From contig JAAYAG010000107.1 in the NCBI GenBank assembly GCA_012719495.1, forward strand, positions 1 through 51,331: a stretch of 51,331 nucleotides of DNA, given 5' to 3'. The notes below the pieces were generated by a model. The model was not told the DNA's origin. It did no database searches and saw only the letters and a program-made list of their open reading frames with translations. Source of the DNA: Bacteroidales bacterium (GTDB taxonomy: Bacteria; Bacteroidota; Bacteroidia; Bacteroidales; Prolixibacteraceae). This document shows, piece after piece, positions 9,722 to 18,766 of this stretch (position 1 is its first letter; every line of letters begins with the position of its first letter). A program made the position numbers and the translations under genes.

Positions 9722-10444
9722 ATGAAAGCCATTGTATTTGCAGCCGGATTAGGTACCCGCTTAAGACCTCTAACTGACAATTGCCCCAAAGCTTTGGTCG
9801 AACTTAATGGCAAACCACTGCTTTGGCATGCCATCAACACGTTGAAAAAAGCCGGAATAGATGATGTTGTTGTGAATGTGCACCATCACGCCAATCAGAT
9901 AAAAGAGTACCTAGCTCACAACGACTTAGGGGCAATAATTGCTATTTCTGATGAAAGTGATCTACTGCTCGATACCGGCGGTGGCTTATTGTTTGCTAAA
10001 AAACTACTCGACGGAAATGAGCCGTTTCTAGCTATAAATGTTGATATTATCAGTTCAGTTGACTTAACGGAAGTAATTAAATATCATACAACTAACAACG
10101 CTCTAGCCACATTGGTTGTACGAAACCGGAAAACGAGCAGGCTGTTCCTTTTTGATAATAAAATGAAACTTAGTGGTTGGAAAAATTTCGATACAGGAGA
10201 AGAGAAAATAGCTACCGAAGATTTCCATAAATCGACACCATTGGCATTCAGTGGAATACAAATAATATCGCCTCGTATTTTTCCATTAATTACAGAAACC
10301 GGCAAATTTTCTATTGTTGAACTGTATTTACGTCTGGCAAAAACAGAAACAATTGTTGGGTTTGAAGATTTGTCAGATTTTTGGCTCGATTTGGGCAAGC
10401 CCGATCAATTGAGTATTGCCGAAGCTTACCTCGCTGGAAAATAA
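9722..10444 (+). CDS. Sugar-1-phosphate nucleotidyltransferase (MurU/ManC-like)
   Basis: 240 residues with an N-terminal NTP-transferase signature: AAGLGTRLRPLTDNCPKAL (residues 7-25), then GKPLLWHAI, the substrate loop DTGGGL and a NVDIIS metal-binding segment. It transfers a nucleotide to a sugar 1-phosphate. The short single-domain form, without a hexapeptide or acyltransferase tail, is like MurU (MurNAc-1-P uridylyltransferase of peptidoglycan recycling) and short mannose-1-phosphate guanylyltransferases. The AmgK-type kinase that often precedes murU is not present; the upstream gene is the chemoreceptor. Substrate is therefore left open. The convergent HAD gene ends 47 nt beyond its stop. 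Confidence 0.85.
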   Translation: MKAIVFAAGLGTRLRPLTDNCPKALVELNGKPLLWHAINTLKKAGIDDVVVNVHHHANQIKEYLAHNDLGAIIAISDESDLLLDTGGGLLFAKKLLDGNEPFLAINVDIISSVDLTEVIKYHTTNNALATLVVRNRKTSRLFLFDNKMKLSGWKNFDTGEEKIATEDFHKSTPLAFSGIQIISPRIFPLITETGKFSIVELYLRLAKTETIVGFEDLSDFWLDLGKPDQLSIAEAYLAGK

Positions 10445-10490
10445 ACTACAGAAAATCACAACTGAGCAGACATCAAAATTCAGTCAGAGA

Positions 10491-11351
10491 TTATTCTGGC
10501 TTGTCGTTCAGCGAAAAGAAACGTCTTACTACATCAGTAAAACCATTGGTATTATTTGAAGACCCGACAGAACGGTAAATCTCTTTTAACTCATCCGGAG
10601 AATTGCCTAATACATACGGATTTTCAACAATATCGAGCATATCGATATCGTTAAAGTCGTTACCAACAGCTACCGTATGCTTTCTGTCGATTCCCAGAAA
10701 ATCACATAGCCAAGAGATACCGTGCCCCTTAGAAACCGACTCAGGAAAAATCTCGAGCCAAATAAAACGATTATCGACCGGTGATGTAGTACGTATTATC
10801 TTAATATTATCAAATTCTCGTATCAACCTTTCTCTTATATCGCTGAAAATGGAATTATTATTAGGAATAAAAATCAGAAATTGGCCGGCAATATCACTGT
10901 AATCCAGCACATTGAGTTGTTCAAAATCACCAACATGCCTTACCAGATAATTTTCAAATTCGGGACAAAAGCTTATTCCCCGATGATAGAAAAAAAGGTT
11001 ATTATGAGGTATAGGTTTAAATATCAAAAAATTGATTCCCAATTGATAAAGAAAAGAACATAACTGAAATGAACGCTGTCCATCGAATTGTTCGGCAAAC
11101 AACAGCTGCTGTTTCTTCCAGTCGAAAATTCCTGCCCCGGTCGAAAAAACAATAAAATCGAAAGGAGTATCAACTGATAACACCTCGTATACCTTGTGCA
11201 AACTCCGCCCGGTAGCAGCAACACGCACAATTCCAAATTTCCCCAACCCGACAAGTGAATTATAATCAGCCACCGAGATCGTTTTATCGTCGCGCAACAA
11301 TGTACCGTCAAGGTCGGTAGCAACAAGCCTGATTTCCTCTTTTCGAACCAT
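10491..11351 (-). CDS. Cof-type HAD-superfamily phosphatase
   Basis: 286 residues. HAD motif I is DLDGT at 13-17 (nucleophile D13, acid D15), motif II lies in AATGRS, motif III lysine in VSKGHGISWL, and motif IV in AVGNDFNDIDML. The large C2B cap between motifs II and III places it in the Cof/YbiV group, which hydrolyses sugar phosphates, flavin-related phosphates and similar metabolites. It is divergent from htpG and convergent with the nucleotidyltransferase gene. Substrate cannot be named. Confidence 0.9.
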   Translation of the reverse strand: MVRKEEIRLVATDLDGTLLRDDKTISVADYNSLVGLGKFGIVRVAATGRSLHKVYEVLSVDTPFDFIVFSTGAGIFDWKKQQLLFAEQFDGQRSFQLCSFLYQLGINFLIFKPIPHNNLFFYHRGISFCPEFENYLVRHVGDFEQLNVLDYSDIAGQFLIFIPNNNSIFSDIRERLIREFDNIKIIRTTSPVDNRFIWLEIFPESVSKGHGISWLCDFLGIDRKHTVAVGNDFNDIDMLDIVENPYVLGNSPDELKEIYRSVGSSNNTNGFTDVVRRFFSLNDKPE

Positions 11352-11370
11352 AAAATAGTCTGTTTGACAT

Positions 11371-11378
11371 CAAAAATA
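11371..11378 (-). promoter_or_regulatory. Bacteroidota -7 element for the HAD phosphatase gene
   Basis: TATTTTTG on the minus strand, 19 nt upstream of the ATG at 11351, matches TAnnTTTG. No -33 match was found. Confidence 0.5.
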
Positions 11379-11496
11379 CGATAGAAAACTGACACATCCG
11401 AAAAAAAATGCCAAATCGACAGCCAAAAACATGTGGCACACCCTTTGACAAAAGAGCCGTCGACAAATTCGAATTAATAACTAAAAAGATACTATC

Positions 11497-13548
11497 ATGT
11501 CGAAAGGAAAAATAGGCGTAACCAGCGAAAATTTATTCCCCATTATCAAAAAGTTTCTTTATTCAGACCACGAAATATTCCTTCGTGAAATTGTTTCCAA
11601 CGCCGTGGATGCCACTCAGAAATTAAAGACACTCAGCACCAAAGGCGAGTTTTCAGCCGACCTGGATGCCTTGAAAGTTGAAGTAAAAGTTGACAAAGAA
11701 GCCAAAACAATTACTGTGTCGGACCAAGGTATTGGCATGACTGCCGACGAAGTGAAAAAATACATTAACCAGATCGCTTTCTCGGGAGCTAACGATTTTC
11801 TGGAAAAATACAAAGACGATGCAGCATCGATTATTGGACATTTCGGGCTGGGTTTCTATTCATCATTTATGGTATCCGACAAGGTTGAGATCATATCCAA
11901 ATCATACACAGAAGGAGCTGAAGCCATTCGATGGAGCTGTGAAGGATCTCCTGAATATCAATTGGAAAAAGCCGAGCGAGAACATCATGGAACAGATATT
12001 ATCATGTACATTTCCGACGATTCATCTGAATTTTTGGAAGATAATCGGGTTAAAGAATTACTCGAAAAGTATTGCAAATTTTTACCTGTTCAAATAGTAT
12101 TTGGAAAAGAAAAAAAATGGGAAGACGGAAAGTATGTCGACACCGATAAAGACAACATTATTAACGACACAAACCCAGCATGGACCCGTAAGCCCAGCGA
12201 TCTTAACACCGATGACTATGAGGAATTTTACCGTAAGCTCTACCCATATGCCGACAAACCGTTGTTCAATATCCATCTCAATGTAGATTACCCGTTCAAA
12301 CTAACCGGCATCCTCTATTTTCCAAAAATAAAAAATACCGTCGAGGTTCAAAAGAACAAGATTCAACTCTATTGCAATCAAGTATTTGTAACCGATCATG
12401 TTGAAGAAATTGTTCCAGATTTCCTCACCTTGCTCCACGGGGTAATCGACTCGCCCGACATACCGCTCAATGTATCGCGTTCGTACCTGCAGAGCGACCA
12501 CAATGTGAAGAAAATATCGAACCATATTACCAAAAAAGTTGCCGACAGGTTGGAAGAGCTTTTCAAAAATGATCGTACCGACTTTGAATCGAAATGGGAC
12601 GATTTGAAAATATTCATGGAATACGGAATCTTGTCGAATGAAAAATTTGCCGAAAAAGCGAAGAAATTTTTCCTTTATAAAAATACCGATGGAAAATATT
12701 TTACTATCGAAGAATATGAAAACATCATTAAAGAAAACCAAACCGACAAGAACGACAATCTTATTCACCTGTATGCCAATAACAAAGACGAACAATACAC
12801 CTTTATTAATGCCGCTAAAGAAAAAGGCTATGATGTGTTGATTATGAACAGCGTACTGACAGCTCCTTTGCTTAATAAGTTCGAACAAGATAACCACAAA
12901 AACCATTTTGTTCGGGTAGATTCAAATGTTGTTGATAAACTCATTGAAAAAGAAGACAATACCAAGATTGAATTAAACGAAAAAGAGCGCGATGAACTGG
13001 AGCAACTGTTCAGTTCGGTCACACCCAAAGGAGAAACAAACTACTTTGTATCGTTCGAAGACTTGGGCGAAAATTCTCAACCAATGGTAATTACACAAAA
13101 CGAATTCATGCGCCGAATGAAGGACATGGAATCGATACAAGGCAGTGGCGGAATGTATGGGAGCTTCCCGAGCAGCTATAATTTAGTGGTAAATATTTCG
13201 CATCCTTTGGTAAAAACTGTTATCGAAGAAAAGAACAATAGCCTTTCGGAAGAATTGAAAACACTCGACACCGAAATGGCAAAGATTGATTCCGATAAAG
13301 ATTCTTTGCTAAAACTCAAAGAAGGCAAAAAAGACGAAGAAGTTCCACAGGAAGAAAAAGATAAACTCTCAGAACTCGACACCCGGAGAAACGAATTGGA
13401 ACAACAAAAAAACAATCATCTGAAAGCTTTCGGTTCCGATAATAAGCTTGTAAAACAAATGGTTGACCTTGCCTTGCTTGCAAACAATATGCTAAAAGGT
13501 GAAGCCCTTGACCAATTTGTAAAACGAAGCATTGAACTCATAAAATAA
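11497..13548 (+). CDS. htpG: Molecular chaperone HtpG (bacterial Hsp90)
   Basis: 683 residues, full length with Bacteroidota-type insertions. The GHKL ATPase domain shows REIVSNAVDATQKL (catalytic Glu and Mg-binding Asn), DQGIGMTADEV, and GHFGLGFYSSFMV (ATP lid). The middle domain has the arginine-containing SRSYLQSDHNVKKI segment. A highly charged lysine/glutamate stretch (about residues 575-640) precedes the C-terminal dimerisation part. It is a cytosolic ATP-dependent folding chaperone. The gene is followed by its own terminator and preceded by a 145-nt divergent region in which I do not see a clear TAnnTTTG box, so a heat-shock-type promoter is possible but not shown. Confidence 0.97.
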   Translation: MSKGKIGVTSENLFPIIKKFLYSDHEIFLREIVSNAVDATQKLKTLSTKGEFSADLDALKVEVKVDKEAKTITVSDQGIGMTADEVKKYINQIAFSGANDFLEKYKDDAASIIGHFGLGFYSSFMVSDKVEIISKSYTEGAEAIRWSCEGSPEYQLEKAEREHHGTDIIMYISDDSSEFLEDNRVKELLEKYCKFLPVQIVFGKEKKWEDGKYVDTDKDNIINDTNPAWTRKPSDLNTDDYEEFYRKLYPYADKPLFNIHLNVDYPFKLTGILYFPKIKNTVEVQKNKIQLYCNQVFVTDHVEEIVPDFLTLLHGVIDSPDIPLNVSRSYLQSDHNVKKISNHITKKVADRLEELFKNDRTDFESKWDDLKIFMEYGILSNEKFAEKAKKFFLYKNTDGKYFTIEEYENIIKENQTDKNDNLIHLYANNKDEQYTFINAAKEKGYDVLIMNSVLTAPLLNKFEQDNHKNHFVRVDSNVVDKLIEKEDNTKIELNEKERDELEQLFSSVTPKGETNYFVSFEDLGENSQPMVITQNEFMRRMKDMESIQGSGGMYGSFPSSYNLVVNISHPLVKTVIEEKNNSLSEELKTLDTEMAKIDSDKDSLLKLKEGKKDEEVPQEEKDKLSELDTRRNELEQQKNNHLKAFGSDNKLVKQMVDLALLANNMLKGEALDQFVKRSIELIK

Positions 13549-13569
13549 GGAATTCGTACTACAATACCG

Positions 13570-13602
13570 AATGGCAGCATTAACCGTGCTGCCATTTTTT
13601 TT
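13570..13602 (+). terminator. Rho-independent terminator after htpG
   Basis: AATGGCAGCA and TGCTGCCATT form a perfect 10-bp stem around a TTAACCG loop, followed by eight T. Confidence 0.9.
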
Positions 13603-13799
13603 ACCAAAACCCTCCATTATTCAAATCCAAACCTTTTGGAAAACAAAAATGAAGCCAATCAGGTTTGGCATTAAATGACAATTTTTTACGCTCAGAAAAT
13701 CAAAAAAACAGAGGTAGTAAGTGCCAAAATCCAAGTCTAAAAAATACAAACATGTTTTAAAAAAGTACAAAAATCATGATAAAGTAAGTAAAATACGTA

Positions 13800-13807
13800 T
13801 AGTTTTG
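13800..13807 (+). promoter_or_regulatory. Bacteroidota -7 element for the rseC-rnf operon
   Basis: TAGTTTTG fits TAnnTTTG and lies 24 nt before the rseC start at 13832. No TTTG appears at the -33 distance. It is the only such box in the 230-nt gap after the htpG terminator. Confidence 0.5.
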
Positions 13808-13831
13808 CCTCCAATTTCAATTTAAATCCTT

Positions 13832-14251
13832 ATGGATTCTAAGAGTGAAGTAACACATAACGGCATAGTAAATGAGATAAGCCCCAACGGAATAAAAGTT
13901 GGGATCATTGTAAAGTCGGCCTGTGGCAGCTGTGATATAAAAAGTGCATGTTCAATGTCAGAACAAAAAGAAAAAACTCTTGACATTGAATGTAACCCAA
14001 GGCAATTCTCATTGGGCCAGGAAGTTGAAGTTAGACTGAAAACAACACAAGGCTTTCACGCCCTTTTTTTAGGATACTTTCTTCCCTTTATTGTACTTTT
14101 AGCCTGCATATTACTTACCTCTGCCTTAACAAAAAACGAATTGATAATAGGCTTAACAACAATAGCATCAATAACAGTTTATTATTCACTGCTTTTTTTG
14201 TTTAAAAACAAAATCAAAAAGAAGTTTTCATATATAGTCAATCCACTCTAG
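13832..14251 (+). CDS. rseC: RseC/SoxR-reducing family protein, first gene of the rnf operon
   Basis: 139 residues. The cytosolic N-terminal part has three cysteines in ACGSCDIKSAC (C31, C34, C40), the RseC signature, possibly a metal or Fe-S site. Two membrane helices follow (about 76-97 and 104-125), then a basic tail KNKIKKK. RseC proteins accompany the Rnf complex in many Bacteroidota and in the SoxR-reducing systems of enterobacteria. The stop lies 14 nt before rnfB, so it is clearly in the operon. Confidence 0.88.
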   Translation: MDSKSEVTHNGIVNEISPNGIKVGIIVKSACGSCDIKSACSMSEQKEKTLDIECNPRQFSLGQEVEVRLKTTQGFHALFLGYFLPFIVLLACILLTSALTKNELIIGLTTIASITVYYSLLFLFKNKIKKKFSYIVNPL

Positions 14252-14265
14252 AAGTAAAAAAAGAT

Positions 14266-15135
14266 ATGAGTGCCACATTAATTTATACAGTAATTACAAT
14301 AAGTGCCATAGGTGCAGCATCAGCTGTCATTTTATATTTTGTGGCACGCAAGTTTTTTGTGTTTGAAGATCCAAGAATTGAAGAAGTTGAAAACGAGCTA
14401 CCATCGGCCAATTGCGGAGGTTGTGGATTTGCCGGCTGCCATGCTTTTGCCGAAGCAATAGTTACTTCGGGGAACCTTGAGGGCAAGTATTGCCCGGTTG
14501 GAGGATCGAACGTTATGGCGAAAGTTGCCGGGGTAATGAAACTCGAAGCCCTCGAACAAACACCAAGAGTTGCTGTACTCAGGTGCAACGGAACTTGCGA
14601 ATTCAGGCCCAAAACCACTAACTACGAAGGGGCCAAAACCTGCGCTATTGCTGCAATGAATTTCAGCGGGGAAACAGGATGCCAGTTTGGCTGTCTTGGC
14701 TTTGCTGATTGCGTGAACGTTTGTCAGTTCGACGCCCTTCACATGAACCCTAGTACAGGCCTGCCCGAAGTTGACGACGATAAATGTACCGCTTGTGGTG
14801 CCTGCGTTAAAGCCTGTCCAAAATTTCTCTTCGAGTTGCGGAAAAAAGCGCCTAAAAACAGAAAAATTTATGTAGCCTGCCGTAACACAGAAAAAGGAGC
14901 TGTTGCCAAAAAATCGTGCGAAGTAGCCTGCATTGGTTGTGGAAAATGTGAAAAAGAATGTGCTTACGAAGCAATTACGATTGAAAACAATCTGGCATTC
15001 ATCGACTCCGACAAATGCAAATTGTGCCGCAAATGTGTTGCTGTATGCCCAACCAATTCCATTATTGAAACCAACTTTCCCCCGAGAAAAGAAAAGATAA
15101 CTGAAAATGCCTCAACTGAAAAAGTTGATGCATAA
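14266..15135 (+). CDS. rnfB: Rnf complex subunit B, iron-sulfur protein
   Basis: 289 residues. One N-terminal membrane helix (about 4-28) anchors it. The first [4Fe-4S] site is C50, C53, C58 and C76 (ANCGGCGFAGC). Ferredoxin-type CxxCxxCxxxC motifs follow at C174-C184, C222-C232 and C251-C261. Additional cysteines at 107, 111, 126 and in CQFGCLGFADCVNVC (139-153) suggest still another cluster. RnfB accepts electrons from reduced ferredoxin at the cytoplasmic face and passes them into the ion-pumping Rnf complex. It is longer than the E. coli form, as is usual for anaerobes. Confidence 0.96.
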   Translation: MSATLIYTVITISAIGAASAVILYFVARKFFVFEDPRIEEVENELPSANCGGCGFAGCHAFAEAIVTSGNLEGKYCPVGGSNVMAKVAGVMKLEALEQTPRVAVLRCNGTCEFRPKTTNYEGAKTCAIAAMNFSGETGCQFGCLGFADCVNVCQFDALHMNPSTGLPEVDDDKCTACGACVKACPKFLFELRKKAPKNRKIYVACRNTEKGAVAKKSCEVACIGCGKCEKECAYEAITIENNLAFIDSDKCKLCRKCVAVCPTNSIIETNFPPRKEKITENASTEKVDA

Positions 15136-15179
15136 AACAAAGTAAACAAACTCGTTACGAACGTAAAATTATATCCGTC

Positions 15180-16514
15180 GTGTTGAAAACATTTAAAATT
15201 GGAGGAGTCCATCCGGCAGAAAACAAAATTTCGGCTGGAAAACCCATCAAAGACCTGCCAATACCCAACGAGGTAAAAATCATGGTATCGCAACACATTG
15301 GTGCCCCATCCAAAGCCTTGGTAAAAAAGGGCGATGAGGTAAAAGTGGGACAGTTAATTGCTCAAAGCGCCGGTTTTGTCTCAACCAATATCCACTCACC
15401 CGTTTCAGGCAAAGTAGTTAAAATAGACCAAATTACCGATACATCAGGATTTAAGAAAGAAGCCATCATTATCGAAACCAATGGCGATGAATGGGATGAA
15501 AGTATTGACCGGTCTGATGCATTAATCCACGAAACAACGCTCGACGGTAAAGCCATTGTTGAAAAAATTTCCTCGGCTGGAATCGTTGGATTAGGGGGCG
15601 CCACCTTCCCTACTCATGTAAAACTGCTTCCGCCGCCAGGGGCCAAGGCTGATGTTCTTATCATCAATGGTGTTGAATGTGAGCCTTATCTCTCTGCTGA
15701 CCATCGGCTTATGCTCGAAAAAGGAGACGAAATTCTTATAGGCACACGCCTGCTGATGAAAGCATTAAACGTAGACAAAGCCTATATTGGCATTGAAAAT
15801 AACAAGCCCGATGCCATAGAAAACTTAACACAAAAAGCTTTAAGACACCAAGGAATATCTGTTGTACCACTAAAAGTAAAATACCCTCAGGGTGGTGAAA
15901 AACAGCTTATAAAAGCTATTACCGGCCGTGAAGTTCCATCTGGAGCTCTTCCCATCAACGTAGGTGCTGTAGTAAATAATGTAGGAACAGCATTTGCCGT
16001 ATATGAAGCAGTAATGAAAAATAAGCCCCTTATTGAAAGAATTGTAAGCGTAACGGGCAAAACAATTAAAGAGCCCTCAAATTATCGCGTTCGCATAGGT
16101 ACTCCTGTCAACAATTTACTTGAAGCAGCAGGCGGAATACCCGAAAACGCAGGTAAAATAATCAGTGGTGGTCCAATGATGGGCAAAGCAGTTACTTCCA
16201 CCGACATTCCGGTAACTAAAGGTACATCCGGGATACTCATCATGGATGAAAAAGAAAGTCACCGCAAGGAAATTGAAAACTGTATCCGCTGTGGCAGATG
16301 TGTAAGTGCGTGCCCAATGGGTCTCGAACCGTTCCTTATGATGCCTTTGGTTGAAAATAACGACTGGGAACGTTGCGAAAAAGAAATGATAACCGATTGT
16401 ATTGAATGTGGCTCGTGCAGTTTTACCTGCCCGGCAAACCGGCCATTGCTCGACTATATAAGGTTTGGGAAAGCTTCGGTTACCAAAATAATACGCACTA
16501 GAAAAGAAAAGTAA
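15180..16514 (+). CDS. rnfC: Rnf complex subunit C, NADH/FMN and Fe-S subunit
   Basis: 444 residues, starting at a GTG that yields MLKTFKIGGVHP, the usual N-terminus; no ATG fits. It contains the RnfC N-terminal domain (HIGAPSKALVKKGDEVKVGQ), the Complex1_51K-like nucleotide and FMN domain (GLGGATFPTHVKL, ECEPYLSADHRLML), a SLBB segment and two C-terminal [4Fe-4S] motifs (CIRCGRCVSACP and CIECGSCSFTCP). This peripheral subunit reduces NAD+ or oxidises NADH. It is short at the C-terminus compared with proteobacterial RnfC, which carries an alanine-rich extension. Confidence 0.96.
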   Translation: MLKTFKIGGVHPAENKISAGKPIKDLPIPNEVKIMVSQHIGAPSKALVKKGDEVKVGQLIAQSAGFVSTNIHSPVSGKVVKIDQITDTSGFKKEAIIIETNGDEWDESIDRSDALIHETTLDGKAIVEKISSAGIVGLGGATFPTHVKLLPPPGAKADVLIINGVECEPYLSADHRLMLEKGDEILIGTRLLMKALNVDKAYIGIENNKPDAIENLTQKALRHQGISVVPLKVKYPQGGEKQLIKAITGREVPSGALPINVGAVVNNVGTAFAVYEAVMKNKPLIERIVSVTGKTIKEPSNYRVRIGTPVNNLLEAAGGIPENAGKIISGGPMMGKAVTSTDIPVTKGTSGILIMDEKESHRKEIENCIRCGRCVSACPMGLEPFLMMPLVENNDWERCEKEMITDCIECGSCSFTCPANRPLLDYIRFGKASVTKIIRTRKEK

Positions 16515-16537
16515 AACCTTGACACAAAAATTCTAGA

Positions 16538-17515
16538 ATGAATAAACAATTAACCATAACCCCGTCGCCGCACATTCATCAAGGCGATTCGGTAAAAAAG
16601 ATCATGTACAGCGTTGTATTTGCGCTGTTGCCAGCCTTGGGGTGGTCATTTTTTGTATTTGGAATCCCGGCACTGCTGGTCACCTTGGTGTCGGTTGTTA
16701 TGTGCCTTTTGTCTGAATTTGTTATTCAGAAGTATCTTTTGAAAGAAAAGCCTTCGATTACCGACGGTTCTGCTTTGATCACAGGCATTTTGCTGGCAAT
16801 GAACGTACCATCGTCGCTTCCTTTATGGATGATTGCCCTTGGTGCTTTATTCTCGATAGGCATAGCTAAAATGACCTTTGGTGGCTTGGGAAACAATCCA
16901 TTTAACCCCGCATTGGTTGGTCGGGTTTTCCTTCTCATTTCTTTCCCCGTTCAGATGACAACCTGGCCAATAGCTGGAGCAGTAGACGGAACAACCGGAG
17001 CTACTCCGCTGGGTCTAATAAAAGAAGGGCTGAAAACTGGAAAACCAATTGCCGAATTAACCAGTCAATTGCCTTCATATTCCGATCTTTTCCTTGGAAA
17101 CATGGGAGGTTCGCTTGGTGAAGTTTCGGCTTTGCTGCTATTGATCGGTTTGGCATTTATGCTTGTCAGAAAAGTAATAACCTGGCATATTCCAGTTGCA
17201 GTCATTGGTTCGATGTATATTTTTACAGGGATTTTAAACCTCATCAACCCGGCAGAATATATCAACCCGATGTACCATCTTTTAACCGGAGGTGCACTTT
17301 TAGGAGCAATTTTCATGGCTACCGATATGGTTACCTCTCCCGTAACTAAAACCGGGCAATTAATATTTGGCGCCGGAATTGGTATAATAACCGTTCTGAT
17401 CCGTGTTTGGGGAGCTTATCCAGAAGGTATGTCATTTGCCATACTGATAATGAACGCATTCACCCCGCTTATCAACATCTATGTAAAACCTAAACGATTT
17501 GGGAGGAGTAAATAA
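16538..17515 (+). CDS. rnfD: Rnf complex subunit D, flavinylated membrane subunit
   Basis: 325 residues with about eight to ten membrane helices. The ApbE-type flavinylation motif DGTTGATPL is at residues 150-158, so FMN is expected on T156. Other family segments are TDGSALITGILLAMNVP, GGLGNNPFNPALVGRVFL and MATDMVTSPVTKTGQL. The subunit is homologous to NqrB and takes part in ion translocation. Its stop overlaps the rnfG start by one base (TAATG). Confidence 0.96.
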   Translation: MNKQLTITPSPHIHQGDSVKKIMYSVVFALLPALGWSFFVFGIPALLVTLVSVVMCLLSEFVIQKYLLKEKPSITDGSALITGILLAMNVPSSLPLWMIALGALFSIGIAKMTFGGLGNNPFNPALVGRVFLLISFPVQMTTWPIAGAVDGTTGATPLGLIKEGLKTGKPIAELTSQLPSYSDLFLGNMGGSLGEVSALLLLIGLAFMLVRKVITWHIPVAVIGSMYIFTGILNLINPAEYINPMYHLLTGGALLGAIFMATDMVTSPVTKTGQLIFGAGIGIITVLIRVWGAYPEGMSFAILIMNAFTPLINIYVKPKRFGRSK

Positions 17516-18168
17516 TGGCTAAACTACAATCATCGTTAAAAAATATGGTTTTATGCCTATTCCTAATATCTGCAATAATGTCGGCGGTGCTGGCATTGGT
17601 ATATCAGGCAACGCTTGAACCAATTAAAATGGCAGAAAGCAAAAAGGTGAACGATGCTATTACTAAGGTTGTACCTGCTTTCGACAATGACCCGGCTACT
17701 GAAATGTACCTTCTCCCTGTTGAAGGAGAAACCGACAGTTTAGTTGTTTATCCGGCAAAAAAAGGCGAAGAATTGGTAGGCACAGCGGTTAGCAGTTATA
17801 CAAACCGTGGTTTCAGCGGAAACTTTACCGTAATGGTAGGATTCCTTCCCGATGGCTCAATTTATAATACATCGGTAATGGTACACAAAGAAACTCCTGG
17901 TTTAGGTTCAAAAATGAGCGATGCAAAATTTCACGACCAGTTCAACGGAAAGAAACCTGAAGAGTTCACTCTTGCCGTGAAAAAAGACGGTGGAGAAGTT
18001 GACGCTATCGCTGCGGCAACCATCTCTTCAAGAGCTTATTGCGACGCTATTATTAGAGCTTACAAAGCATATACCAACAACGAAACGGATATTACGACCG
18101 GAGCAACTCAAACAACAACGCACGGAACTGATATTACAACCGGAGCAACTCAAACAACAACACGATGA
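17515..18168 (+). CDS. rnfG: Rnf complex subunit G, FMN-binding subunit with an unusual C-terminal tail
   Basis: 217 residues. One membrane helix (about 9-31) leads to an exported FMN-binding domain (residues about 85-185; ETPGLGSKM is a family signature). The normal covalent-FMN site, usually of the form D-A-I-T-G-A-T, reads D163-A-I-A-A-A-T169, so the T-G pair is replaced by A-A although the acceptor threonine remains. Beyond the usual end lies a tail of about 30 residues with two tandem motifs DITTGATQTTT (D192-T202 and D206-T216), each fitting the ApbE target pattern Dxx(S/T)GAT; T198 and T212 would be the FMN acceptors. The start overlaps rnfD by one base and the stop overlaps rnfE by four (ATGA). 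Function as an electron carrier of Rnf is established for the family; flavinylation of the tail is inferred. Confidence 0.93.
   Translation: MAKLQSSLKNMVLCLFLISAIMSAVLALVYQATLEPIKMAESKKVNDAITKVVPAFDNDPATEMYLLPVEGETDSLVVYPAKKGEELVGTAVSSYTNRGFSGNFTVMVGFLPDGSIYNTSVMVHKETPGLGSKMSDAKFHDQFNGKKPEEFTLAVKKDGGEVDAIAAATISSRAYCDAIIRAYKAYTNNETDITTGATQTTTHGTDITTGATQTTTR
18088..18168 (+). repeat. 42-nt tandem duplication at the 3' end of rnfG
   Basis: Two in-frame 42-nt units encode TDITTGATQTTTHG and TDITTGATQTTTR-stop. They differ only at a few, mostly third, codon positions, so the protein repeat is more conserved than the DNA. This hints that the amino-acid motif has been kept by selection rather than being a very recent slip. 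Confidence 0.85.
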
Positions 18169-18764
18169 GCAATATTAAACATTTAACGAACGGAATATGG
18201 AAAGAGAACCCTACAGTGGTTCTTGTTCTGGGCACCTGCCCAACTTTAGCCGTCACCACTCAAGCATTCAACGGGTTGGGAATGGGTGCAGCGACTACTT
18301 TTGTGCTTATTTTTTCAAACTTATTCATTTCACTTTTGAAAAATTACATTCCCGATAAAGTACGAATTGCTGCGTTTATTGTAATAATTGCTTCATTCGT
18401 AACCGTTGTCGATCTGGTAATGAAAGCTTATGTCCCTGATTTGTATGCCACACTGGGAATTTTCATCCCGCTGATTGTTGTAAACTGCATTATTCTGGGC
18501 CGGGCCGAAGCTTTTGCCCAGAAAAACAAACCATTTGCCTCACTTCTCGACGGACTAGGTATGGGAATCGGGTTTACCCTCGCACTTACCCTTATGGGAA
18601 GCTTTAGGGAGCTACTTGGCAACGGGTCAATTTTCAACATAAAACTAGTAAGCGAACAAGCACAAACAATTCTTTTATTCATATTGCCTCCGGGTGCATT
18701 TTTCACCTATGGATACATGATTGCCATTGTGAATCGGATTAAAAGCAAACAAAAATCGAATTAA
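18165..18764 (+). CDS. rnfE: Rnf complex subunit E, membrane protein
   Basis: 199 residues with about six membrane helices. Family segments are ENPTVVLVLGTCPTLAVTT near the N-terminus, FIPLIVVNCIILGRAEAFA, and GLGMGIGFTLALTLMGSFRELLG. The cysteines in GTCP and NCIILG are the pair that bind the intramembrane Fe-S cluster shared with RnfA (homologous to NqrD). It overlaps rnfG by ATGA and ends two bases before rnfA. Confidence 0.96.
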   Translation: MSNIKHLTNGIWKENPTVVLVLGTCPTLAVTTQAFNGLGMGAATTFVLIFSNLFISLLKNYIPDKVRIAAFIVIIASFVTVVDLVMKAYVPDLYATLGIFIPLIVVNCIILGRAEAFAQKNKPFASLLDGLGMGIGFTLALTLMGSFRELLGNGSIFNIKLVSEQAQTILLFILPPGAFFTYGYMIAIVNRIKSKQKSN

Positions 18765-18766
18765 CT

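Noticed and set aside
11352-11496. Sigma-32-type heat-shock promoter of htpG
   Set aside because: CCCTTTGAC at about 11440 is only a loose match and there is no matching -10 box at a proper distance.
12301-12906. 201-codon ORF on the minus strand
   Set aside because: It is antisense to htpG, has no family-like motif and lacks a promoter.
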